Shown here: positions 52,648 through 62,812 of the stretch, piece after piece
How the letters are laid out: each line of letters begins with the position of its first letter
Numbering within the stretch: position 1 is the stretch's first letter
Assembly (NCBI GenBank): GCA_019510435.1
Contig: JAEKKJ010000023.1
Span: 1-64,000, forward strand
From: Caulobacterales bacterium
GTDB lineage: Bacteria > Pseudomonadota > Alphaproteobacteria > Caulobacterales > Caulobacteraceae
Direction of reading: 5' to 3'
DNA: 64,000 nucleotides
Position numbers and translations under genes: made by a program
Notes under the pieces: model-generated
The model's input: the letters and a program-made list of their open reading frames with translations, nothing else
Database searches by the model: none
What the model was told of the DNA's origin: nothing

Positions 52648-53259
52648 TTAGAAGGAAAAACCGGGCTTTAGGAAGGCCGCTGCGAGAACCCATGCCCCTA
52701 GCACCAGGAAGATGACCGCCGCCGCCATGCGCACGTAACGCAGGGGAACGATCCGGGTGGCCGCCTCCCCCAGCAGCACGGCAGGGACGTTGGCGCACAT
52801 CATCCCCACCGTGGTGCCGGCGGCCACCAGGGCGATGTTGTGGAACCGCGCCGCCAGCAGCGAGGTGGCGATCTGGGTCTTGTCGCCGATCTCCACGAGG
52901 AAGAACGAGACCACGGTGGTCAGGAAGATGCCGTGGGCGGCGCGCTTGGCCGCGTCCTCGTCGTCCTTGTCGGGGACCAGGGCCCAGAGCGCCATGGCGA
53001 TGAAGCCGGCGCCGACGATCCCCTGGAAGACCGGGCCGGTAAGCCACTTGGAGACCAGGAAGCCGAGCGTCGCCGCGGCCGCGTGGTTCAGGATGGTCGC
53101 GACGAAGATGCCGGCGATGATCGGGACCGGCTTGCGGAACCGGGCCGCCAGCAGGATGGCCAGCAGCTGGGTCTTGTCGCCGATCTCGGCGATGGCCACC
53201 AGGCCGAGGGAGATGAGGAAGGCTTCCAAGGGTTCACTCCGGGCCGCGGCGTTGGACAC
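52648..53259 (-). CDS. GDT1/TMEM165 (UPF0016) family cation exporter, probably manganese
   Basis: A 203-residue inner-membrane protein with six to seven helices in two homologous halves. Each half has the family motif E-x-G-D-K-T: AEIGDKTQLLAILLAARF near residue 24 and VEIGDKTQIATSLLAARF near 122. Bacterial members protect against excess manganese. The yybP-ykoY element directly upstream (53305-53435) strongly supports manganese as the sensed and exported ion. Confidence 0.93.
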   Translation of the reverse strand: MSNAAARSEPLEAFLISLGLVAIAEIGDKTQLLAILLAARFRKPVPIIAGIFVATILNHAAAATLGFLVSKWLTGPVFQGIVGAGFIAMALWALVPDKDDEDAAKRAAHGIFLTTVVSFFLVEIGDKTQIATSLLAARFHNIALVAAGTTVGMMCANVPAVLLGEAATRIVPLRYVRMAAAVIFLVLGAWVLAAAFLKPGFSF

Positions 53260-53304
53260 GACGACTTAGGCTTCCCGCCGCGCCCGAGGGCTGATGGAAG
53301 CCGG

Positions 53305-53435
53305 GTCGCCGGTCTCGCCAATCCGGACCTGAAAGGTCCGCCGCCGGCGCCATGGCGCGGAGCCACGAGGATCCACGACCAAGTCTGTTGACGCAGGCTC
53401 CGCTGTCGCGCGGACGGCTACTCCCCGAAGAGGCG
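53305..53435 (-). promoter_or_regulatory. yybP-ykoY manganese riboswitch
   Basis: Read on the minus strand, the segment starts with TTCGGGGAGTAGCCG (GGGGAGTAG at 53418-53426), the hallmark of the yybP-ykoY class. GCGTCAACAGACTTGG follows, the second conserved metal-sensing loop region as seen in alphaproteobacterial members. After a stem-loop (ggacctttcaggtcc) it ends in GGCGAGACC at 53311-53319, corresponding to the GCAAGACC end of the family. It lies 45-50 nt before the ATG of the GDT1-family gene. Manganese binding is expected to turn expression on. The exact boundaries are approximate. Confidence 0.87.
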
Positions 53436-53470
53436 GGCGGTGTAGCGCGCCGGGCGCCTTGGGCCAAACG

Positions 53471-53500
53471 AAAAAGGGCGGCCGCGACGGGCGGCCGCCC
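53471..53500 (-). terminator. Rho-independent terminator of hupB
   Basis: On the minus strand GGGCGGCCGC (53491-53500) pairs perfectly with GCGGCCGCCC (53476-53485) around a 5-nt loop and is followed by TTTTT (53471-53475). It lies 21 nt after the hupB stop and separates hupB from the riboswitch. Confidence 0.9.
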
Positions 53501-53521
53501 CCTCCTCGGGTATCTCGTGGC

Positions 53522-53797
53522 TCAGGTGTTCAGGGTGCTCTTCAGCGCGTCGCCCACGCGGAACCGGCAGGTCTGGGTCGCCGGCCGCTTCACCTGCTCC
53601 CCGGTGCGCGGATTGCGCGCCACGCCGGCGGCGCGCTTGACGGGCACGAAGCTGCCAAAGCCCACGAGGCGAACCTCATTTCCCGCCTTCAGCGAGGTCG
53701 AGACGGACGCGATGAAGGCGTCGAGGGCCTCCTTGGCCTGCGCCTTGTTCAAGCCCGCCTTGTCGGCGATCGCCGAGACGAGTTCGGCCTTCGTCAT
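53522..53797 (-). CDS. hupB: DNA-binding protein HU
   Basis: A 91-residue nucleoid protein, normal length for HU. It starts MTKAELVSAIADKAGLNKAQAKEALDAF. The DNA-binding arm carries GFGSFVPVKRAAGVARNPRTGE with the proline at its tip. The ATG at 53797 has GGGAG upstream; an earlier in-frame ATG would add an unusual seven-residue extension. It has its own promoter and terminator, downstream of lon, as in most alphaproteobacteria. Confidence 0.97.
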   Translation of the reverse strand: MTKAELVSAIADKAGLNKAQAKEALDAFIASVSTSLKAGNEVRLVGFGSFVPVKRAAGVARNPRTGEQVKRPATQTCRFRVGDALKSTLNT

Positions 53798-53870
53798 ATG
53801 CGTTTTCTCCCAGCCCAATTCTTTTTTGGCGTGGAGGGTCTTGGGCCGCGCCCGCCTGCGCCTTGAATCG

Positions 53871-53900
53871 AATAAAGGCCTGTCCCGGCTTGGCCGTCAA
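53871..53900 (-). promoter_or_regulatory. promoter of hupB
   Basis: On the minus strand TTGACG (53895-53900) and TTTATT (53871-53876) are spaced by 18 nt, about 75-100 nt before the hupB ATG. The hexamers fit housekeeping sigma-factor sites well. Confidence 0.6.
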
Positions 53901-53906
53901 ACGGCT

Positions 53907-53932
53907 GCGGCGCGGGATCTCTCCCGCGCCGC
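53907..53932 (-). terminator. hairpin terminator of lon
   Basis: An 11-bp perfect stem GCGGCGCGGGA/TCCCGCGCCGC with a 4-nt loop lies about 58 nt after the lon stop. On the minus strand it is followed by AGCCGTTTGA, only weakly T-rich, so termination is likely but not certain. Confidence 0.6.
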
Positions 53933-53990
53933 GTCCTTGTCACAGAATTTGATCGTCGGCCGAACCCGCAGGGCCCGGCCGGCGATGTCG

Positions 53991-56390
<2,400 letters not shown>

Positions 56391-56510
56391 GATGCTCTAA
56401 CTCCTGGCCGGCCCGTTTTGTCCCGGACCTGGCTCCCGGATCGCGGTCACCCAAACGATGCGCTTGAGTCGGACGATCCGTCCGCCGCGGGGGCGGCGGT
56501 TGTTCAATGA

Positions 56511-56541
56511 TTTATGTGGCCGGTTTCCAACTGCTTTCAAG
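56511..56541 (-). promoter_or_regulatory. sigma-32-type heat-shock promoter of lon
   Basis: On the minus strand CTTGAAA (56535-56541) is followed after 15 nt by CCACATAA (56512-56519), a close match to the CTTGAAA / CCCCATnT heat-shock promoter. Transcription would begin about 115 nt before the lon ATG. Heat induction of lon is well established in bacteria. Confidence 0.65.
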
Positions 56542-56690
56542 CAGAGGAAGAACCGTGCGCGACACTGCGCCTCATCGCTGTCCACAAGTAGCTTGAGCGG
56601 GAGGTTGGCGGGCGTCTGCGCAAGGCCATGCCCGAACACGACCGATGAGATAGGAATTCGTCCCGTTCGTCTCAAGTGCCTCGCGCATTC

Positions 56691-56708
56691 GCTTTACGGG
56701 TGTAAAGC
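56691..56708. promoter_or_regulatory. inverted repeat GCTTTAC-n4-GTAAAGC, possible operator
   Basis: A perfect 7-bp inverted repeat (gctttac gggt gtaaagc) centred about 43 nt before the ATG at 56743, where a repressor or activator could act. The regulator is unknown. Confidence 0.4.
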
Positions 56709-56742
56709 TTAGGTACGATCCAAACCGATCCGGGGACGCTCC

Positions 56743-57504
56743 ATGAAGCCTGCCACCTTCGCCGCCGCCGTCGCGGCCGCGCTTGCCCTGCCGCTGGCCG
56801 TTCCGGCCGTGGCCGCCCCCCTGCCCCAGCCGATCGCAGCGGCGGCCGCCAATCCGGCGCGCGGCGATGACGCCCAGAAGGACGCCGCCCGCAAGGGTCC
56901 GGAAATTCTCGCCTTCGCCGGCGTGAAGCCTGGCCAGAAGATCGGCGACCTGATCCCCGGCGGCGGCTATTTCACCCGCCTCTTCAGCCTGGCGGTCGGT
57001 CCGACCGGCAAGGTCTATTCGATCTATCCGGACGAGTACGACAAGGAGTCCCACCCGGACTCCGACAATCTGCGCAAGATGGCCGCCGCCGCGCCCTTCA
57101 CCAACGTCAAGGTGATGACCCAGCCGGCCAAGGCCTTCGCGGCGCCCGAGGCGCTGGACCTGGTCTTCACCTCGCAGAACTACCACGACTATCCGGACAA
57201 GTTCATGGGCCCGACCGACCCGGCGGTCCTCAACGCGGCGGTCTACAAGGCCCTGAAGCCCGGCGGCCTCTATGTGATCGTCGACCACCGCGGCAAGGCC
57301 GGGACCGGCATGACCGAGACCGAGAGCCTGCACCGCATCGACATCGCGGCGGTGAAGGCCCAGGTGCAGAAGGCCGGCTTCAAGTTCGAAGGCGAGAGCC
57401 CGCTGCTCGCCAACCCCAAGGACCCGCTGACGGTGGTGGTGTTCGACAAGTCGATCCGCGGCCACACCGACCAGTTCATCCTGAAGTTCCGCAAGCCGAA
57501 ATAG
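56743..57504 (+). CDS. secreted methyltransferase-like protein (COG4798 type), paralogue
   Basis: A 253-residue protein with a signal peptide (MKPATFAAAVAAALALPLAV, cleavage after AVAA). It shares FAGVKPGQKIGDLIPGGGYFTRLF, VFTSQNYHDYPDKF, LKPGGLYVIVDHRGKAG, HRIDIAAVKAQVQKAGFKFEGES and the end QFILKFRKPK with the gene at 1573-2322. It is clearly a paralogue in the same window. The SAM-binding glycine-rich loop is kept, yet export argues against ordinary SAM use. A candidate operator precedes it. Confidence 0.82.
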   Translation: MKPATFAAAVAAALALPLAVPAVAAPLPQPIAAAAANPARGDDAQKDAARKGPEILAFAGVKPGQKIGDLIPGGGYFTRLFSLAVGPTGKVYSIYPDEYDKESHPDSDNLRKMAAAAPFTNVKVMTQPAKAFAAPEALDLVFTSQNYHDYPDKFMGPTDPAVLNAAVYKALKPGGLYVIVDHRGKAGTGMTETESLHRIDIAAVKAQVQKAGFKFEGESPLLANPKDPLTVVVFDKSIRGHTDQFILKFRKPK

Positions 57505-57507
57505 GGC

Positions 57508-57894
57508 TCAGCCGCGCGGGCGCGGGCCCTTCCAGTTCAGCTCGATGGTCACGCCATTGGGGTCGCGGACGAAGATCTGCTTCACCGAGGTCCCCGGCGT
57601 GGCTGTCGCGCGGAACGAGAGCCCGGTCGTCTCCACCCGCCTCAGCGCCTCGTCATAGTCGGCGATGTCGAAGGCGAAGTGGTCCAGCGACGCGCCGGCG
57701 GAATCCGCCGCCGGCCGCTCCACCTCCACCAGGTGCACCACGTCCTTGTCGCCGGCGTAGAGCCAGGCGCCCGGAAACGGGAACGGCGGCCGCCATCCTT
57801 CGGCGAGGCCCAGGACGCCGACGAACAGCGCCTTGGTGGCCGCAAGGTCGGCGGTGCGGATGTTCACGTGGTCGAGGCCGTTCACCAGGGTCAT
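57508..57894 (-). CDS. VOC (glyoxalase/dioxygenase) family protein
   Basis: A 128-residue metal-dependent vicinal-oxygen-chelate protein with two beta-alpha-beta modules. LDHVNIRTADLAATKALFVGVLGL gives the first metal histidine, ASLDHFAFDIADYDEAL the second, and the last segment DPNGVTIELNWKG carries the conserved glutamate. Substrate unknown; other members include glyoxalase I and fosfomycin-resistance enzymes. It is 38 bp downstream of the MFS transporter gene on the same strand and probably co-transcribed. Confidence 0.85.
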   Translation of the reverse strand: MTLVNGLDHVNIRTADLAATKALFVGVLGLAEGWRPPFPFPGAWLYAGDKDVVHLVEVERPAADSAGASLDHFAFDIADYDEALRRVETTGLSFRATATPGTSVKQIFVRDPNGVTIELNWKGPRPRG

Positions 57895-57932
57895 GGACCG
57901 AATGTGCCGTGCGCGGCCGCGCGGCGCCAGCC

Positions 57933-59387
57933 CTAGCCCTTGGTTGTGGCTTGGCGCACGGTCAGCGCGGCCGTAAGCGCGGACGCCAGGGCCGCCGCTG
58001 CGGCGACGGCCAGGGCGGTTCGATAGCCCGCCAGGATCGCGGTTGCTTCCGACCCGGCCAGCACGAACCCCACCAGCGCCACGGCCAATAGGCCGGCCAC
58101 CCGCGCCACAGCGTTGTTGATGCCCGAGGCCGCGCCCTCGTACTCGTCCGGTACCGCGCCGAGCACGGCGTCGGTCAGCGGCGCGACGGCGATTCCCACC
58201 CCCGCCGCCAGCACGCTGAGCCCGGGGAACGCGCCGCTCCAATAGCGGCCGTCGCCTGCCCGCCAGGCCAGCAGCGCGAAGCCTGCCGCCGCCAGGGTTG
58301 GTCCCGCCACCAGCAGCGTCCTCGCGCCCACGACGCTGGCGATACGCCCGGCCAGGGGCGACAGCACCGCCAGGCCGATCGACAGCGGCAACAGCGCCGC
58401 CCCCGCTGCCGCCGGCGCATAGTGGTGCACGCGCAGCAGCAGGAACGGCAGCAGGAAGAGCGCGCCTCCGAAGGCGCCGTAGAGGAACAGCGTGTAGCCG
58501 TTCAGGCCGGAGAAGGTCAGCGAGCGGAAGAGGCTGAGCGGCATCATCGGCCCCTTGGCGCGCCGCTCGATCCACAGGAAGACCGCCAGGCCCACTAGGC
58601 CGGCCGCCAGAGCCCCGGCGATGACCGGGTCGGCGAACCCCTTCTTCGGCGCGTCGGTGAGCGCCCAGGTGACCAGGGCCAGGCCCGCCGTCACCGTGGC
58701 CGCGCCCAGCCAGTCCACCGGACCCGCCCGGGCGCCGCGGCTCTCCCGCGCCGCCGCCGCCACCAGCCACACGGCCAGGGCCGCGATCGGCAGGTTGATC
58801 AGGAACACCGCCCGCCAGGAGATGGCGCTGGTGAGCCAGCCCCCCAGCACGGGGCCGATGGCGCTCATCAGGCCGCTGGCGCCGGCCCAGACGCCCACCG
58901 CCTGGCCCCGCGCCTTGCCGTCGAACGTGGCCCCAAGCAGGGCGAGGCTGGCCGGGGTTAGCAGCGCCGCGCCGACCCCCTGCGCCGCGCGCGCGGCGAT
59001 CAGGATCGAAAGGCTCGGCGCGAGGCCGCAGGCCAGGGAGGCGGCGGAGAACAGCCCTACGCCGGCCAGGAACACCGCCTTGCGGCCATAGCGGTCGGCC
59101 GCCGCGCCGCCGGCCAGCACCAGCGCGCCCAGCAGCAGCGCATAGGCGTTCATGATCCACTGCGCCGCCGCCACGTCGCCCCCCAGCTGCTGCTGCATGA
59201 TCGGCAGGGTCAGGCTGACGGCGGATCCGTCGATGAACGCCAGGCTGGAGCCCAGCACCGTGCCCGCCAGCACCAGGGTGCGCGCGCGTTGGCCGTCGTG
59301 GCGGTCGTCTTGGCGTTCATCATGGCTGTCAGTGGAGCGGGCCGCGTGGGCGGCGCCGCGGGCGCAGGGTTCGGCGAGTTGGGCCAT
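57933..59387 (-). CDS. MFS drug/proton antiporter, DHA2 (EmrB/QacA) family
   Basis: A 484-residue transporter predicted to have 14 helices. DHA2 hallmarks are LVLAGTVLGSSLAFIDGSAVSLTLPIMQQQL (helix 1), AAADRYGRKAVFLAGVGLFS (motif A, loop 2-3), RAAQGVGAALLTPASLALL and GPVLGGWLTSAISWRAVFLINLP (motif C). It would expel hydrophobic toxic compounds. No membrane-fusion partner is adjacent. The first ~35 residues are hydrophilic, so a later start is possible. Confidence 0.88.
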   Translation of the reverse strand: MAQLAEPCARGAAHAARSTDSHDERQDDRHDGQRARTLVLAGTVLGSSLAFIDGSAVSLTLPIMQQQLGGDVAAAQWIMNAYALLLGALVLAGGAAADRYGRKAVFLAGVGLFSAASLACGLAPSLSILIAARAAQGVGAALLTPASLALLGATFDGKARGQAVGVWAGASGLMSAIGPVLGGWLTSAISWRAVFLINLPIAALAVWLVAAAARESRGARAGPVDWLGAATVTAGLALVTWALTDAPKKGFADPVIAGALAAGLVGLAVFLWIERRAKGPMMPLSLFRSLTFSGLNGYTLFLYGAFGGALFLLPFLLLRVHHYAPAAAGAALLPLSIGLAVLSPLAGRIASVVGARTLLVAGPTLAAAGFALLAWRAGDGRYWSGAFPGLSVLAAGVGIAVAPLTDAVLGAVPDEYEGAASGINNAVARVAGLLAVALVGFVLAGSEATAILAGYRTALAVAAAAALASALTAALTVRQATTKG

Positions 59388-59800
59388 GGCGCAACCTAGC
59401 GTCGGCGACGGCCGGAATACGAGCCCGAAACGGCCGGGGCCCCGCAGTCGCCTGCGGGGCCCCTAAACTTTCAAATGCTTGGGGCCCCGCAGTCGCCTGC
59501 GGGGCCCCTAAACTTTCAGATGCTTGGGGCCCCGCAGTCGCCTGCGGGGCCCCTAGACTTTCAGATGCTCGGGGCCCCGCAGTCGCCTGCTGGGCCCCTG
59601 AACTTTCAGCCGCCGCGCTAAGTGCGCTTGTGTCCGCAGCGTCAGTGGAAGTGCCTGCCATTTGGACGCGGCGTTTCCAAACATGCCCGTATTGGTGCTC
59701 ACACACGGCACGCCGAACCCTCAACCGCTGCAGACTTGGAAATCCACCGTTATTCGAGACTGTCGCTCTCACCGCCATCGTGGGGGCGTGGGGGGAATGC
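59388..59800. other. 413-nt intergenic region dominated by tandem hairpins
   Basis: It contains four tandem 45-bp hairpin units (59436-59609) and then about 190 nt upstream of the plus-strand membrane protein gene. The upstream in-frame region of that gene is open but has no start supported by a ribosome site, so I treat it as non-coding. Confidence 0.6.
59436..59609. repeat. four tandem 45-bp units, each a strong hairpin
   Basis: Units start at 59436, 59481, 59526 and 59571, an exact 45-nt period. Each has the arms ggggccccgcag and ctgcggggcccc around tcgc (a 12-bp stem) and a 17-nt spacer such as taaactttcaaatgctt. The units differ by a few substitutions; the last has ctgctgggcccc. The period of 15 codons keeps a minus-strand frame open, but nothing else supports a protein there. 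Confidence 0.96.
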
Positions 59801-61426
59801 ATGTCTGCACGGGTCTCCGACTGCCTGGTCGGGCTGGCGCTGCTTTGCGCGGTGCTGATCTGCCTGGCGTTCGAGGCGCCGGCCGCTCTCGACTTCCCAA
59901 ATCACTACGTACGTCTTTGGCTCATCGGTGGCGGGGCCAAGATATCCCCAAGTCTCGACGCCTTTTACGCGATCGACTGGAGTCGCGCGGGGGTGAACAT
60001 CGGCGGCGACCTGCTTGTCCGCGCCTTGGCCCTGATCCTTGGCCCCGACCTGCCGCCACGGCTGCTCCTGGCAATCGCAGTGGTCGTTCCTCCGCTCGGG
60101 GCCATCGTCATGAACAGGGGCCTGTTTGGCGGCGGACACTGGTGGGGTCTCGCCGCGGCCGCGCTGGCCTGGCAGCGCACGGCGCTGGCCGGCTTCATGA
60201 ACTTCCAGCTGGCAATAGGGCTGGCGCTCGTCGCCGCCGCGCTGGAAACCGGCGTCTGGCGCACCTCGCTCCTCGTGAAGTCGCTCGTCCGGGCGGCCAT
60301 CACATGCGGGCTCCTGCTGTTTCACCCGTTCGGGCCGCTGATGTATCTCTGCGTTCTCATGGGGCTCAGCGTCGGCGCTCCGCTGCGGGACCTGCTGACC
60401 ATCGCGCACTGGCGAGCGAAGGCGCCAACACTTCTCATTACCGCGGCCGCGGTCATCATTCCCTTTGCGCTCGTCGTGGCGCTGGTCCCGAATCCGATCC
60501 CGCCAGCCGATCGGCTGGCGACCTGGGGAGCCCTTTCACCGTCACACGTCTACAGTGTGATCACGACCGGACTGCAGACCTACTCGAGCCACGTGGACCT
60601 CGCGACGCTTATGGCGCTCGTGGGCGTCGCATCCGCCGCCATGCTGTTTGGGAAGGTGGAGTTTCACGCGGGCCTGGTGCTAGTTGGCGCGCTCCTGCTC
60701 ATCGTCTCACCGCTGGCGCCTGAGCAGCTTGGCGGAACTGGGTGGGTCGACCGACGACTGCCGGTCATGGGCACACTCATCCTGGTCTCGGCAATCCGGC
60801 CACGCATCCCGGACTTGCGGTTCGCGGTGGCCGCCGCGGCCGCCTTGCTTCTGAGCGTTGCTGTGCGTTCGGCTGTCGTCGCGCGCGCATGGGCGTCGGC
60901 CGATCGGGACGAGAGGTCGGTCGAGGCTGCGCTGGGGTCGGCGCCTGCGGGCGCGCGCATCATCTCGGCGGCCGACGACCCGCCCCGCCTCAACATCGCA
61001 CCGCCCGGCCGCTATCTGCGTGGCCAGCCGATGTACTGGAACTTCGCCAGCCTCGCGTTGCGCTGGCGCGGCGACTTCGTGCCGAACGTCTTCACCCAGG
61101 CGGGCCAACAGCCGCTTCGCGTGCAGCCGCGGTTTGCGCCGATTAGCACACCGTCCGGTGGCCCGCCCTCCGTCGAGACCCTGAGCGCGCCCAAGCTCAC
61201 GGATCGGGAGTACGTCCGGCTTTGGCGGCAGTGTTTCCAGTACGTCCTGGTTATGAATGCCGACATCGCGCCACCCGCTGACCGGCGCCAGGCCGCCCCG
61301 GGACTGCAGCTTGTCAACGACCAGGGCTTTGCAGTGCTCTACCGCAACCCGTCGTCCGACTGGCCTTCATGCCAACGAGCCATCGCGGCCCAGCCCGCCG
61401 CCTCCGGCGGGGGTGTTCGCCCATAG
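59801..61426 (+). CDS. polytopic membrane protein, unknown function
   Basis: A 541-residue protein with about ten hydrophobic helices over residues 5-390 and a C-terminal soluble part (about 390-541). Motifs seen are ALDFPNHYVRLWLIGG near 30 (DFxNH in the first loop) and PAGARIISAADDPPRLNIAP in the soluble part. The overall plan of a first loop with acidic residues, many helices and a C-terminal domain resembles GT-C glycosyltransferases of dolichol-type, which is only a suggestion. GGGGGAA lies just before the ATG at 59801. Third-position GC and hydrophobic codon use look lower than in the neighbours, consistent with later acquisition. Nothing adjacent hints at a substrate. Confidence 0.75.
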   Translation: MSARVSDCLVGLALLCAVLICLAFEAPAALDFPNHYVRLWLIGGGAKISPSLDAFYAIDWSRAGVNIGGDLLVRALALILGPDLPPRLLLAIAVVVPPLGAIVMNRGLFGGGHWWGLAAAALAWQRTALAGFMNFQLAIGLALVAAALETGVWRTSLLVKSLVRAAITCGLLLFHPFGPLMYLCVLMGLSVGAPLRDLLTIAHWRAKAPTLLITAAAVIIPFALVVALVPNPIPPADRLATWGALSPSHVYSVITTGLQTYSSHVDLATLMALVGVASAAMLFGKVEFHAGLVLVGALLLIVSPLAPEQLGGTGWVDRRLPVMGTLILVSAIRPRIPDLRFAVAAAAALLLSVAVRSAVVARAWASADRDERSVEAALGSAPAGARIISAADDPPRLNIAPPGRYLRGQPMYWNFASLALRWRGDFVPNVFTQAGQQPLRVQPRFAPISTPSGGPPSVETLSAPKLTDREYVRLWRQCFQYVLVMNADIAPPADRRQAAPGLQLVNDQGFAVLYRNPSSDWPSCQRAIAAQPAASGGGVRP

Positions 61427-61473
61427 GGCCTGGGTGAGCGCGGTCGACCGAGCTCAGCTCGGCCGGCGCCGCG

Positions 61474-62590
61474 TCAGGCCGCGCCGCCCTTGTCGCGGCG
61501 CTCGGCGTAGATGATCAGCGGCTGGGCGCGGCCTTCCACGACCTCGGCGTTGACCACCACCTCCTCGACCCCGTCGTAGGTGGGCAGCTCGTACATGGTG
61601 TCGAGCAGGATGCCTTCCAGGATCGAGCGCAGGCCCCGCGCGCCGGTCTTGCGCACGATGGCCTTGCGGGCCACGGCGTTCAGCGCGTCGTCGGTGAACG
61701 TCAGGCCGATGTTCTCCATCTCGAAGAGACGGACGTACTGCTTGACGAAGGCGTTCTTCGGCTCGGTGAGGATCTTCACCAGGGCCTTCTCGTCCAGGTC
61801 GTCCAGGGTGGCGATCACCGGCAGGCGGCCGACGAATTCCGGGATCAGGCCGAAGCGGAGCAGGTCGTCCGGCTCCACCTGGCGGAAGATCTCGCCCGTG
61901 CGGCGCTCGTCCGGATCCGACACCTTCGCGCCGAAACCGACGCTGGTGCCCTGGCCGCGCGCGGAGATGATCTTCTCCAGGCCCGCGAAGGCGCCGCCGC
62001 AGATGAACAGGATGTTGGTGGTGTCGACCTGCAGGAACTCCTGCTGCGGATGCTTGCGCCCGCCCTGCGGCGGCACGGAGGCGACGGTGCCTTCCATGAT
62101 CTTCAGCAGCGCCTGCTGGACGCCCTTGTAGACGATGCCGCGCTGGGCCCGCTCGACGTTGTAGTCGGCCGCCTGCAGCAGCTTCAGGATGATATTTTCG
62201 ACGTCCTCGCCGACATAGCCGGCTTCGGTGAGGGTCGTAGCGTCGGCCACGGTGAACGGCACGTCGATGATTCGGGCCAGGGTCTGGGCCAGCAGCGTCT
62301 TGCCGGTGCCCGTCGGCCCGATCAGCAGGATGTTGGCCTTGCCCAGCTCGACGTCGTTGTTCTTCGTCGCGTGGTTCAGGCGCTTGTAGTGGTTGTGGAC
62401 GGCGACCGAGAGTCGACTTCACGAAGGAAATCTTGTGCTCTTCGCGGATGATATCCATGCACAGTTCGACGCATTCATCACAGATGAACACGGTCGGGCC
62501 CGCAATCAGCTTGCGTACCTCGTGCTGGCTCTTGCCGCAGAAAGAGCAATACAGCGTGCTCTTGGAATCCCCGCTGGCGGCCTTGGTCAT
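61474..62590 (-). pseudogene. clpX: clpX, interrupted by an internal deletion and frameshift
   Basis: ClpX is the AAA unfoldase that feeds proteins to ClpP. The N-terminal zinc-binding domain is intact (CSFCGKSQHEV and CDECVELC) to about residue 59 (EEHKISFVKS), ending near 62413. The reading frame then shifts and becomes unrelated. In the other frame the sequence resumes with LSVAVHNHYKRLNHATKN, Walker A GPTGTGKT near 62310, ADATTLTEAGYVGEDVENI and the pore and sensor motifs to the normal end. The conserved stretch that should join them, including the LDDYVIGQ box, is missing: roughly 27-28 residues or 80-plus nt. As written no full ClpX can be made; the second part starts with an ATG at 62262 only by accident. 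Either a real mutation or an assembly error is possible. Confidence 0.9.
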
Positions 62591-62812
62591 GGTCTCATCT
62601 CACTCTCTCGACGAGGTGCCCGGTAGTCTGGATCCGCCTCGTCCCGGGACGCCTGCGCCCTGACACTGCAGAATACGCGCCGCGGGTTGTCCAAGTCTTG
62701 ACATTCCCCGATCCGCGCCGGGATCACAAGCCTTCGCTCGCGAGAGCGACAATGTGCAACGCGGAGCCCGACCCTTGGGCGCCTCGCCTTACCAAATGGG
62801 AAACGCGCCGAA

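Larger units (their letters stand above)
56391..56742. other. 352-nt divergent intergenic region between lon and a methyltransferase-like gene
   Basis: It contains the heat-shock-like lon promoter (56511-56541) on the minus side and an inverted repeat (56691-56708) just before the plus-strand gene. It is AT-richer than the surrounding genes. I see no additional gene. Confidence 0.6.

Noticed and set aside
59436..59609. CRISPR array
   Set aside because: The spacers are nearly identical to each other and only 17 nt long, and the units are tandem hairpins; no cas gene is present.
59329..59802. A minus-strand frame whose product has four 15-residue repeats
   Set aside because: The repeats come only from the 45-bp DNA hairpin array, whose period is a multiple of three; no start signal or family.
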